Origin: RUG11551 sp045586185
Lineage (GTDB): Bacteria; Planctomycetota; Planctomycetia; Pirellulales; Thermoguttaceae
Length of the DNA: 64,000 bases
Assembly: GCA_045586185.1 (NCBI GenBank)
Contig: JAZMZV010000160.1
Location: 13,613-77,612, forward strand
Direction of reading: 5' to 3'
The notes under the pieces are model-generated. The model was not told the DNA's origin. It saw only the letters and a program-made list of their open reading frames with translations, and did not search any database. Below, one piece after another: positions 8,474-15,605 of the stretch. Position numbers and translations under genes: made by a program. Positions within the stretch are counted from its first letter, which is position 1; every line of letters begins with the position of its first letter.

Positions 8474-8584
8474 GCAGACCCCCCGCTCATTTTCCCTATT
8501 TTTATTAAAGATTTTCAATTTTTTCCCATGAAGGAGTCGATTTTATATCTCCTAAAATACCAAATTCCCTCGTTTAACCCCGGC

Positions 8585-8613
8585 TTGATTAATAATTGGA
8601 AATATTTTATAAT
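8585..8613 (+). promoter_or_regulatory. Sigma-70-type promoter for the glycosidase gene
   Basis: TTGATT (8585-8590) and TATAAT (8608-8613) are 17 bp apart and about 62 bp upstream of the ATG at 8675. With the nusA promoter it forms a divergent control region. No other gene is credible in 8214-8674. Confidence 0.6.
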
Positions 8614-8674
8614 TCAAGAAAAGTCGTTTTATCTTGTAACTACAACTTTTATTTTTATCGCCTAAACGAATAAC

Positions 8675-9577
8675 ATGAAACATTTTATTCTGAATTATTG
8701 GACGAACGCGTGCGTTGCTTTGACCGCTATGTTTGCCTGTTCTTTTGGGGCTATGGCTCAAGAAGTTCCTTCAAACCTGGAATGGAAAAAACTTTACGAC
8801 GGCATTGAACACGCTCATTTTACCATTCAAGAGCCGCTTTTGAACGTCAACGTATTGAGAATTGACGCAACAAACCCCAAATTGACGTTCCATACAACCT
8901 CGCCGAGCAAAAACTGGGTTGCCGACAAAAACGAAACCGATCGTCGAACTCTGCCCGACAGCGTGGTTGAAGAAAACATGATTGTCGCCGTTAACGCCAA
9001 TTTCTACCAACCGTTTAACGCTCAGACGCGGGTTTCCCGCGGTCCGGCTGACAATAAGGGTCTGGTCGTATCAAACGGCGTTCTCGTTTCGCCAACGATT
9101 GACGGTTTTCCGTCGTTTATTCAAAATAAAGACGGTTCCGTCGAAATTCGCTCCGTTCGCCCGGGAGATTCTCTGGACAACATTCAAACCGCCGTTTCCG
9201 GACACAATACTGTTCTCAAGGACGGAAAATGCCCTATCATTGATCAAGTGGAATCGTTCCCTTATCTCAAAGTTCGACATCCGCGGACGCTGGCAGGCAT
9301 TTCTCAAGACAAAAAATACGTTTACCTGGTAACCATCGACGGCCGTCAACCGGAATTCAGCGTCGGAACAAGCATCCTGGAAAGCGCCGAGATTATGCGT
9401 CAACTTGGGGCTTACGACGCGGTCAATCTGGACGGCGGCGGGTCAACGACGATGGCGTATCGCGACGAATCCGGCAAGCCCGTTGTTCTCAATCGACCTG
9501 TCGGGTTGGGGCCCGCCAATACGCTGCGTCACAACGCCAACGCCTTGGGCGTAAAAATCCTGGAACAGGCTCCGTAA
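8675..9577 (+). CDS. Secreted phosphodiester glycosidase (NAGPA-like)
   Basis: The 300-residue protein has a signal peptide (residues 1-28, cleavage after FGAMA). It is followed by a domain resembling phosphodiester alpha-N-acetylglucosaminidase (NAGPA, formerly DUF2233). Family hallmarks visible are VNANFYQ (about 108), the RHPRTLAGI strand (about 207) and the C-terminal NLDGGGSTTM motif (about 253-262). Members cleave sugar-1-phosphodiester linkages in exopolymers or wall glycopolymers. The exact substrate here is unknown. It is a single gene with its own promoter. Confidence 0.85.
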   Translation: MKHFILNYWTNACVALTAMFACSFGAMAQEVPSNLEWKKLYDGIEHAHFTIQEPLLNVNVLRIDATNPKLTFHTTSPSKNWVADKNETDRRTLPDSVVEENMIVAVNANFYQPFNAQTRVSRGPADNKGLVVSNGVLVSPTIDGFPSFIQNKDGSVEIRSVRPGDSLDNIQTAVSGHNTVLKDGKCPIIDQVESFPYLKVRHPRTLAGISQDKKYVYLVTIDGRQPEFSVGTSILESAEIMRQLGAYDAVNLDGGGSTTMAYRDESGKPVVLNRPVGLGPANTLRHNANALGVKILEQAP

Positions 9578-9670
9578 ATGAACAAACCGGATCAACGGTT
9601 TTGTCAGGCGTGCAAAAGCGCGAGCTGGTCGCTTTGGACTCCTAACGGTTCACTCTTTTATGGGGGTTGC

Positions 9671-9698
9671 TTTTCAAAGAATTGGAATTTGCTATAAT
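9671..9698 (+). promoter_or_regulatory. Extended -10 promoter for the zinc-ribbon gene
   Basis: TGCTATAAT (9690-9698) is an extended -10 box. A weak -35 TTTTCA lies 16 bp upstream. The predicted start site is about 40 nt before the ATG at 9747. Confidence 0.5.
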
Positions 9699-9746
9699 AA
9701 AGAGAGAAATTAATACTTGGTCGTTTTTTTGAAAGAATATATACCC

Positions 9747-10481
9747 ATGGAAAGCAATCCCGTTACTGAAACGCTTCGCGCGATTTACAGTTTACACAAT
9801 CGGTTTAACGAAATCCATCAGACGCTGACCAAAGCGCCGAGAATTCTGGCTCTGCACCATCAGAGAGTCGACGCTCAGCAAAAGGCTCTTGACGACGCAG
9901 CCGCTCAGGTTTTGGAGCAGAAAAAACTCGCAGCAACGAAACAGGGTCAGCTTGACGACGGCGAATCGAAGATTAAAAAGCGCGAGTCCCAGCTGATGGA
10001 GTGCAAGTCAAACGACGAATACAAAGCTCTTCAGCAGGACATCAAAGCCAGCAAGATGGCGATGAGCGTTCTTTCAGACGAAATTCTCGAAGTCCTCGAA
10101 AAGATTGAAACTCTGGAAGCGAACGAAGCGAAGGAAAAAGAAGCTCTTGCAAAAGTTCAGGCGGAGTTCGAAAAGTTCAAAGCGGACATGGAAGAAAAAC
10201 GTCCGGCTTTGGAACAGCGTCGGGCGGAAATTATCGAAAAGCTGAAAGAAGAAGAAAAGAAACTGCCTCAGGAATTCAAGGATTTGTACAATCGAGCGGC
10301 GCACAACACGTTTGCTCGAGACGGTCAGTACGACGTTTTGTCGCCGCTGAAAAACGGGATCTGCGGTCAATGCAACACCGCTCAGGTTAAGAACACGATT
10401 TCGCAGGTTTACGTCGGCGAGTTCTGCGTCTGCTCGTCCTGCGGCCGAATCTTGTTCGCGCCGGAAGGCAGATTAGAGTAG
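9747..10481 (+). CDS. Coiled-coil protein with C4 zinc ribbon (CT398-like)
   Basis: The ATG at 9747 gives 244 residues. The first ~180 residues are a long antiparallel coiled coil, rich in Lys, Glu and Gln. The end is a C4 zinc ribbon, CGQC...CSSCGRI (about 209-232). This is the architecture of the CT398/DUF164 family, widespread but poorly understood, proposed to link RNA or flagellar/secretion components. The stop codon TAG is the first trinucleotide of the adjoining heptamer array. An upstream in-frame GTG/TTG start would add 10 residues and is less likely. Confidence 0.8.
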   Translation: MESNPVTETLRAIYSLHNRFNEIHQTLTKAPRILALHHQRVDAQQKALDDAAAQVLEQKKLAATKQGQLDDGESKIKKRESQLMECKSNDEYKALQQDIKASKMAMSVLSDEILEVLEKIETLEANEAKEKEALAKVQAEFEKFKADMEEKRPALEQRRAEIIEKLKEEEKKLPQEFKDLYNRAAHNTFARDGQYDVLSPLKNGICGQCNTAQVKNTISQVYVGEFCVCSSCGRILFAPEGRLE

Positions 10482-10554
10482 CGAGTAACGAGTAGCGAGT
10501 AGCGAGATACGCAAGCGTCGCACTAAATCCTCTCGCAACTCGCAACTAACAACT
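10479..10554. repeat. Heptamer element, AGTAGCG type
   Basis: Left arm: AGTAGCG/AGTAACG units (10479-10506). Core: ACGCAAGCGTCGCACT. Right arm: (CTCGCAA)n (10531-10554), complementary to the left arm, so the element can form a hairpin. It starts at the stop codon of the zinc-ribbon gene and ends 18 bp before pgsA. Confidence 0.8.
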
Positions 10555-10571
10555 TTTTATAGGGAAATGTC

Positions 10572-11225
10572 ATGGAAGCTCAAACTACAAACTGGAAGAA
10601 CGTTCCCAACGCGCTGTCGGCGTTAAGAATCGTACTGGCGATAGTTTTATTTGTTTTAATCGGCTTGGCTTCGGCTGAAGCTCCGATGCTGTACCTGTCA
10701 GCGCTGATCGTGTTTGTTTTGGCGTCGATAACGGACTTCGTCGACGGCTGGTGGGCGCGGCATTATCATCAAGTAACAAAGCTGGGAAGAATTCTCGACC
10801 CGTTTGCCGATAAAATGCTCATTTGCGGGACGTTTATCTTCCTGTGCGCCATTCCGGAACTGGCAAACGACCCGTGCGGCTATCCGACAGGAATGCGTCC
10901 GTGGGTGGCGGTCGTTATCGTTTCCCGAGAATTGATCATCACGATTTTGCGTTCCTATATGGAAGGGCAGGGCATCGACTTTTCCGCCAAATGGGTGGGA
11001 AAAATCAAGATGGGGTTCCAGTGCGTTGCGGCGATTACCGCGCTGCTGTATTTGACGCTGCTTCCGTTTGCCGATAAAATGCCGTGTCCGCATATTCTGC
11101 CGACGGTTCAATGGGCGATGATCGTTTCCGTCTGGATTACGGTTATTTCGACCGTCCAGTCCGCATTGGTTTATGTCCATAAGGCGATTACAGAGTCCGT
11201 CAAAAAGGCGGCTGAATCGAAGTGA
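10572..11225 (+). CDS. pgsA: CDP-diacylglycerol-glycerol-3-phosphate 3-phosphatidyltransferase
   Basis: This integral membrane enzyme makes phosphatidylglycerol phosphate, the committed step to phosphatidylglycerol and cardiolipin. The CDP-alcohol phosphotransferase signature D-G-x2-A-R-x8-G-x3-D-x3-D is complete (Asp58, Gly59, Ala62, Arg63, Gly72, Asp76, Asp80). Five to six membrane segments surround it in the 217 residues. The family's substrate choice between glycerophosphate and other alcohols is hard to fix by eye; the N-terminal NVPNALSALRI segment and the length favour PgsA. It starts 17 bp after a heptamer element. Confidence 0.88.
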   Translation: MEAQTTNWKNVPNALSALRIVLAIVLFVLIGLASAEAPMLYLSALIVFVLASITDFVDGWWARHYHQVTKLGRILDPFADKMLICGTFIFLCAIPELANDPCGYPTGMRPWVAVVIVSRELIITILRSYMEGQGIDFSAKWVGKIKMGFQCVAAITALLYLTLLPFADKMPCPHILPTVQWAMIVSVWITVISTVQSALVYVHKAITESVKKAAESK

Positions 11226-11276
11226 TTTTCGTTATTCCGGCAAGTTCGTACCAGTCAATGATAATTGGTTATTCAA

Positions 11277-11367
11277 GTTGCGAGAAACGAGTAGCGAGTA
11301 GCGAGAAACGTAAGCGCCTCAAAAAATCTTCTCGCAACTCGCAACTCGCAACTCGCAACTCGCAACT
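11277..11367. repeat. Heptamer element, AGTAGCG/CTCGCAA type
   Basis: Left arm of AGTTGCG/AGTAGCG units (11277-11308), core ACGTAAGCGCCTCAAAA, right arm of five CTCGCAA units (11331-11367). The arms are complementary and predict a long hairpin between pgsA and galU. This is the clearest copy of the complete element. Confidence 0.85.
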
Positions 11368-11421
11368 TAATATTCGCAGTTGCCGGATAAACCGTTATTT
11401 TATTAGAACAATTTTAACGTC

Positions 11422-12303
11422 ATGAGCGTAGAATTAGCTGTTATTCCAGTGGCGGGCAGAGGAACCCGTCTGTTGCCGTTAACCAAAAGCCAGCCGAAGG
11501 AAATGCTTCCCGTCGGTCGCAAGTCGGTGGTTCAGTACGTTGTCGAAGAACTCAACGCCTGCGGAATCAATCGGATGCTGTTTATTACCGGCCCCGGCAA
11601 GACCGCGATTGAAAATCATTTCGACATCGACGCAGAGCTGATTGAAAATCTCCGTCGAACGGGTAAAGAAGAACTTTTGGCGGAACTCGCTTTCGAACGC
11701 GCCAATGTAGAGTATTTCTATACCCGTCAGCGGCGTCAGCTGGGGCTGGGACACGCGGTTTTGTGCGCTCAGCCGGTTGTCGGAAAGCAGTCGTTTGTCG
11801 TCGCCTTGGGAGACTCCATGCTCGGCATGCACGCCAAGGCGAAAGTCGTCGCCCGCATGACTCAAGTTTTTGAAGAGCAGAACGCCGACGCAGTTATCGC
11901 CCTGGAAGAAGTTCCGAAAGAAGAAGTCGTCCATTACGGCATCGCCAAACCCATGACCAAGGCGGCGGACGTGTTCCAGATGGCGGACATGATTGAAAAA
12001 CCGTCTGTCAAAGAGGCTCCCAGCCGTCTGGCTTGTGCGGCGCGATACGTGTTCAAAGCGGATTTGTTTGACTACCTCAAGGAAACCAAACCCGGCAAAA
12101 ACGGCGAGATTCAGCTTACCGACGCGATTCGCGCCATGATTAACGACGGCCGCAAGGTCTTGGGCGTTCGCTGCCGAAAGAACGAGAAACGGTTCGACAT
12201 CGGAAACTTCCACAGCTACTTCAAGGCGTTTACGGAATACGCCCTGGCGGATCCCGACTACGGCGCCGAGCTGAAAGAACTGTTGAAAAGCCTTGTAAAA
12301 TAG
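11422..12303 (+). CDS. galU: UTP-glucose-1-phosphate uridylyltransferase
   Basis: GalU makes UDP-glucose from UTP and glucose-1-phosphate for polysaccharide and envelope synthesis. The 293-residue protein has the nucleotide-binding signature AGRGTRLLPLTKSQPKEMLP (residues 10-29), the GLGHAVLCA loop, the metal-binding GDSML segment and FKADLFDYL, all in the usual GalU positions. Length is normal. Its stop codon TAG opens directly into a TTGCGAG-type repeat. Confidence 0.95.
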   Translation: MSVELAVIPVAGRGTRLLPLTKSQPKEMLPVGRKSVVQYVVEELNACGINRMLFITGPGKTAIENHFDIDAELIENLRRTGKEELLAELAFERANVEYFYTRQRRQLGLGHAVLCAQPVVGKQSFVVALGDSMLGMHAKAKVVARMTQVFEEQNADAVIALEEVPKEEVVHYGIAKPMTKAADVFQMADMIEKPSVKEAPSRLACAARYVFKADLFDYLKETKPGKNGEIQLTDAIRAMINDGRKVLGVRCRKNEKRFDIGNFHSYFKAFTEYALADPDYGAELKELLKSLVK

Positions 12304-12434
12304 TTGCGAGGCGGCGAGGCGCCGCTCCCAGTCCGCGCTTCCGCGCGATAATCAAAAATCGCTCCCGTTGGTCGCTTTGATTAATTATACTACTGCCTAT
12401 TGCCTACTGCCTTTCCCTACTGCCTACTGCCTTA
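12302..12434. repeat. Composite dispersed repeat plus heptamer arm
   Basis: The block starts with TTGCGAG at the galU stop. It then has GGCGAGGCGCCGCTCCCAG, TCCGCGCTTCCGCGCGA and CGCTCCCGTTGGTCGCTT, the last inside an AATCAAA/TTTGATT stem. It ends with GCCTACT/GCCTATT heptamers (12391-12434). The three GC-rich words recur in the same order at 17284-17422, and the first recurs inside queA at 53966-53990. Confidence 0.75.
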
Positions 12435-12443
12435 TACACTCCC

Positions 12444-13133
12444 ATGGATTATCTTGACGTCAATGCCGTTGCAAGTCTGTTACACGTACTTCCCAAACAA
12501 GTTCAGCGTTGGGCGGAACGGGGACATATTCCCGCTCAAAAGATCAACGGGGAATGGCGCTTTGCCCGCGCGGCGGTTCATCAGTGGATTGAAGACAAAC
12601 TGCACGACCTGGAAGGTCAGGAGCAGATGGACGACGTCGTCAAACATCATCTGGTAAGCGTTTCAGAACAGCTTCCGATTGAAGCGATTGATCTTCAGCT
12701 TAACGCTCGAACGGTTTCGTCTGTAATTGACGAATTGTCGAAAGTTGCCGCCAGTACGGGTTTGTTGTGGGACGCGGACGAGATGGCAAAAGCCGTCCGG
12801 CAGCGCGAGGAAATCGCGTCAACGGCTTTGGAATGCGGCGTCAGTTTAATGCACCCGCGCCGCCCTCTGACCAACTATCTGGCGGAACCGTTTATCGCCT
12901 TGGGAATCACGTCCAAGCCGCTTCCGATGAGCCTGGCAGGAGAAAAAGATTCCTGTATGGTCGACGTCTTTTTCCTGCTCTGTTCAACGGACGATACTGA
13001 CCATATCAGAACGCTTGCCCGACTGGGTCGTCTGATTCGCCAGCCGGACTTTTTAGACAATCTTCGCCAAGCGCAGACGCCAGCCGAAGTTCTGGACGTT
13101 ATTCGCGAGGCGGAATCGAAAATTAAAGTGTAA
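12444..13133 (+). CDS. HTH-PTS EIIA fusion, probable regulator
   Basis: Residues 1-52 form an excisionase/MerR-like winged helix (LDVNAVASLLHV..QRWAERGHIPAQKINGEWRF), a DNA-binding domain. After a linker, residues ~85-229 resemble the nitrogen-type PTS EIIA (PtsN/fructose family), with the phosphorylatable histidine in GVSLMHPR (His137). The protein is therefore likely a DNA-binding or adaptor protein whose activity depends on phosphorylation by HPr-type donors. No other PTS gene is in the window. Function is inferred from the domains; targets are unknown. Confidence 0.8.
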   Translation: MDYLDVNAVASLLHVLPKQVQRWAERGHIPAQKINGEWRFARAAVHQWIEDKLHDLEGQEQMDDVVKHHLVSVSEQLPIEAIDLQLNARTVSSVIDELSKVAASTGLLWDADEMAKAVRQREEIASTALECGVSLMHPRRPLTNYLAEPFIALGITSKPLPMSLAGEKDSCMVDVFFLLCSTDDTDHIRTLARLGRLIRQPDFLDNLRQAQTPAEVLDVIREAESKIKV

Positions 13134-13357
13134 AGGGGAAATGGGGTATATTTTCTAATTGGGATTGTTAAAATTCGCATATTTCCTCAAAATTTCTTAT
13201 GTTTTTTCTTGAAAAATAGCCGTTCGGAACTGGCTAAAGTCAAATTGTAGATTATAATATATATCAAGTGTAATTCTCCGTCTGCGTCTTTATAACGGCG
13301 CAAAGGACGTTCGGAATTGCAAATTCATTTGTTATCCCCAATACCTGAACTATAATC

Positions 13358-14914
13358 ATGGCTAAAAGTTCAAAACGCCTGTTTTCCACGTTTCGTATGT
13401 TTGCAAACGGCGCGTTGTCGTTGGTTGCGGTTTTAATGTTTGCTGTTCCGTCTTATGCGGAAATTGTTGAATTTTTCACCGACTTTACAGCGGGGAGCAA
13501 ACCTGCAACCTCTTATCAACAAAAAGACCAAAAAGAAAGTTTGGCTCCGTACTTTCCCAATTTTGCTTTTTATGAATCTTCTGGAGACAGCAACCTTCGT
13601 TATGGCGCCGATGAGGATGGCTTTATTACGTTGGCTGCTGGTTCTGGTCAAAGAGCCTCGTTTCAGATTACAGCGTCTTCTTTGTTGTCTTCTGCGACTT
13701 GTTTTGATTTGACCGCGGGCGATTTGGTTTATGAAGCGTACTATTCATGCGGTTGGTCTGGCGTTGCTGCGAGCAGTAATCAGCATGGCATTGCTATCAA
13801 TAACAATACCATGAAGCTGATTTTCCATCCGGGATATAGCAACGGTACGACGATCGACGGCGCTTTTCGCATTGAAGGTTCGTTTGGATCGTGCAATAAT
13901 CAGAATATGGGTTTTATTCCGGCTCGGGGAGCTGGACAATATACCAAAATCAAGTTGACGATTCATCGAGACGAAGCCAACAATAACTATGTTTTTACAA
14001 CGCAATTTGCGCCAGCGGAGGCTGAGTACTCTGATTATGCAGCTTATGCATATACGCATACGTGTCCAATTTCTACGATTGACAACGCTGGCGGCATAAA
14101 ATCCATTGGTCCGTTTGCATATCAAAATAACAATAACTGCGTTACCAATCTTCGCCTTCAAGCTCCATTTGCAGACGGCTCCATTGGCGGCGCGAATGCT
14201 AGTACTATTTCCGAAGCTCGAGACGGTATTATTACTTCTGATAAGCCGGTTCACTGGTACAAGTTCGACGACCCGACAACAACCACGATTACAGACTACG
14301 GCTCCAGTCCTATAGACGGTACGGCGACGAACGTAAACATGTCGACAATTTCGGAATTGAATCAGGTTGCCTCGTTCAGCGGTTCCGGTTCCAAGGTTAC
14401 TGTTTTGGATTCTGCGCCGATCAATGGTCCGTGGACGGCGGAATTCTTTCTCAATTCAGCTCAAATGGATTCTTGGCAGAGTTTGGCTCAAAGCGGTAGC
14501 TATTCTTTACGATGGAGTCAATACGATCATGAGGGTACCCCCGGATTTACTGTATCTGGAGTTTATGATTACATTTTTACGAATCCTGAAGGCGGCGCTT
14601 TTGATTATGAAATCCCAACAAATGAATGGCTTCACGTTACCTATGTCAATGACGGAGAAAGCATGCTGCTTTACATTGACGGAGAATTGGTAGGTAAAAA
14701 CACTGAAAGGCTTATTCCGTTGCCGTATACTACTATTGGCGCTAATGGAAACAGCGGCTATTTTCAAGGCATGATTGACTACGTTGCTCTGTATAATCGC
14801 GCCTTGTCGGCGGACGAGATTTGGGATCACGCTCACCCGATTCCAGAACCCTCAACGTGGGCGCTGCTGATTCTCGGCGCCGCGGGAATGTTGTACTGGC
14901 GGAAGAGGAAATAG
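13358..14914 (+). CDS. LamG-domain PEP-CTERM surface protein
   Basis: The 518-residue secreted protein has a signal peptide (about 1-35, ending VPSYAE). A beta-rich lectin-like domain rich in Asn, Ser and aromatic residues follows (about 36-270). A LamG/concanavalin-type domain is at about 295-485 (WTAEFFLNS...WLHVTYVNDGESMLLYIDGELVG). The C-terminus is a PEP-CTERM sorting signal: PEPSTWALL, a hydrophobic helix and WRKRK. This predicts cleavage by an exosortase encoded elsewhere. It probably binds polysaccharide in the envelope or biofilm matrix. The stop codon TAG is the first part of the following heptamer array. Confidence 0.85.
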   Translation: MAKSSKRLFSTFRMFANGALSLVAVLMFAVPSYAEIVEFFTDFTAGSKPATSYQQKDQKESLAPYFPNFAFYESSGDSNLRYGADEDGFITLAAGSGQRASFQITASSLLSSATCFDLTAGDLVYEAYYSCGWSGVAASSNQHGIAINNNTMKLIFHPGYSNGTTIDGAFRIEGSFGSCNNQNMGFIPARGAGQYTKIKLTIHRDEANNNYVFTTQFAPAEAEYSDYAAYAYTHTCPISTIDNAGGIKSIGPFAYQNNNNCVTNLRLQAPFADGSIGGANASTISEARDGIITSDKPVHWYKFDDPTTTTITDYGSSPIDGTATNVNMSTISELNQVASFSGSGSKVTVLDSAPINGPWTAEFFLNSAQMDSWQSLAQSGSYSLRWSQYDHEGTPGFTVSGVYDYIFTNPEGGAFDYEIPTNEWLHVTYVNDGESMLLYIDGELVGKNTERLIPLPYTTIGANGNSGYFQGMIDYVALYNRALSADEIWDHAHPIPEPSTWALLILGAAGMLYWRKRK

Positions 14915-14990
14915 GCAGTAGGCAATAGGGCGCAAGCGTCTCAAACAACTATTCCCTATTCCCTATTCCCTATTTCCTATTTCCTATTCT
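14910..14990. repeat. Heptamer element, AATAGGC/CCCTATT type
   Basis: Left arm AATAGGC AGTAGGC AATAGGG, core GCGCAAGCGTCTCAAACA, right arm five CCCTATT/TCCTATT units. It fills the gap between two convergent genes and overlaps the stop codon of the PEP-CTERM gene. Confidence 0.8.
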
Positions 14991-14991
14991 C

Positions 14992-15282
14992 TTAACTCTT
15001 TGCTTTGCCCTGAACAATCATGGCAATGCCGACGCATAAAAACGGCCAGCCGAGCCAGCGCGGCGGGTGAAGGCGATACTCTTGAGCGGAAAAACTCTTT
15101 TCTCTGAACATGGCGTCCCACGACCGTGAAACTGCCAGTTCTATCTTTTTTGTAACGCTGGCGCCCGATTGGGTAATCGCAGATGAAATTGCCGGCGATA
15201 AGTAGACCGCGTCGACGCAATGCAGTTCTAATCCAAAAAGAATTAACAAATAGCCCCAGAAGAATAAAGTTGACGGTTTCAT
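14992..15282 (-). CDS. Small hypothetical membrane protein
   Basis: This 96-residue protein has a hydrophobic N-terminus (about 5-24, signal-anchor like) and a second hydrophobic stretch near the C-terminus (WLGWPFLCVGIAMIV, about 74-90). I do not recognise the family. The alternative overlapping frame 14984-15352 lacks this clear pattern. A TATAAT box lies 9 nt upstream of the ATG on the minus strand, which would leave almost no leader. It is isolated between repeats. Confidence 0.5.
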   Translation of the reverse strand: MKPSTLFFWGYLLILFGLELHCVDAVYLSPAISSAITQSGASVTKKIELAVSRSWDAMFREKSFSAQEYRLHPPRWLGWPFLCVGIAMIVQGKAKS

Positions 15283-15314
15283 GGTATAGAATTATATGAG
15301 AACCGACAAGATGT

Positions 15315-15450
15315 AGGCGAGCCGGGGTGCGTAAGCCCCCGGAAAAACTCACGCGGAGACGCGGAGGTGCGGAGGATGTTCGCGAAGTTTTAAATTTTCT
15401 TTGCGCTCTTTGCGTTCTTTGCGGCTTAAAAATCTTCGGCGGATTTTATC
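15315..15450. repeat. Dispersed repeat patch (three motifs)
   Basis: It starts with AGGCGAGCCGGGGTGCGTAA then GCCCCCGGAAAAAC, a motif repeated with substitutions at 38555-38586. CACGCGGAGACGCGGAGG follows, then CTTTGCG words at 9-bp intervals (15408-15424), and a GGCGGATTTTATCCGC palindrome. No gene is visible between 15283 and 15605; the whole gap is repeat-derived. Confidence 0.6.
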
Positions 15451-15550
15451 CGCGATCCAGAAAGGTTTTCGACTACGGCTTAGATTTTCAGCGGGTCATT
15501 GGTTAAGGCGGCGCCTATGGGCGCCGCACTCCCCCGAGTGTCACGCTTGC

Positions 15551-15605
15551 GTAATTACGCATTACGCATTACGAATTACGAATTACGAATTACGAATTAC
15601 GAATT
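15551..15605. repeat. Heptamer array, AATTACG type
   Basis: Seven consecutive ATTACGA/ATTACGC units end at the araA stop codon (araA reads leftward). A CACGCTTGCGT core-like word precedes the array at 15542. On the araA strand the array begins immediately after TAG. Confidence 0.8.

Noticed and set aside
8459..8665. Possible 68-residue protein upstream of the glycosidase gene
   Set aside because: It overlaps the nusA promoter and the glycosidase promoter, and has the composition of AT-rich noncoding sequence.
12391..12434. Terminator after galU
   Set aside because: The GCCTACT heptamers have no complementary arm here and no T run, so an intrinsic terminator is not supported.
14984..15352. 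122-residue alternative frame overlapping the small membrane protein
   Set aside because: It runs through the dispersed repeat at 15315 and lacks the two hydrophobic segments of the 96-residue frame.
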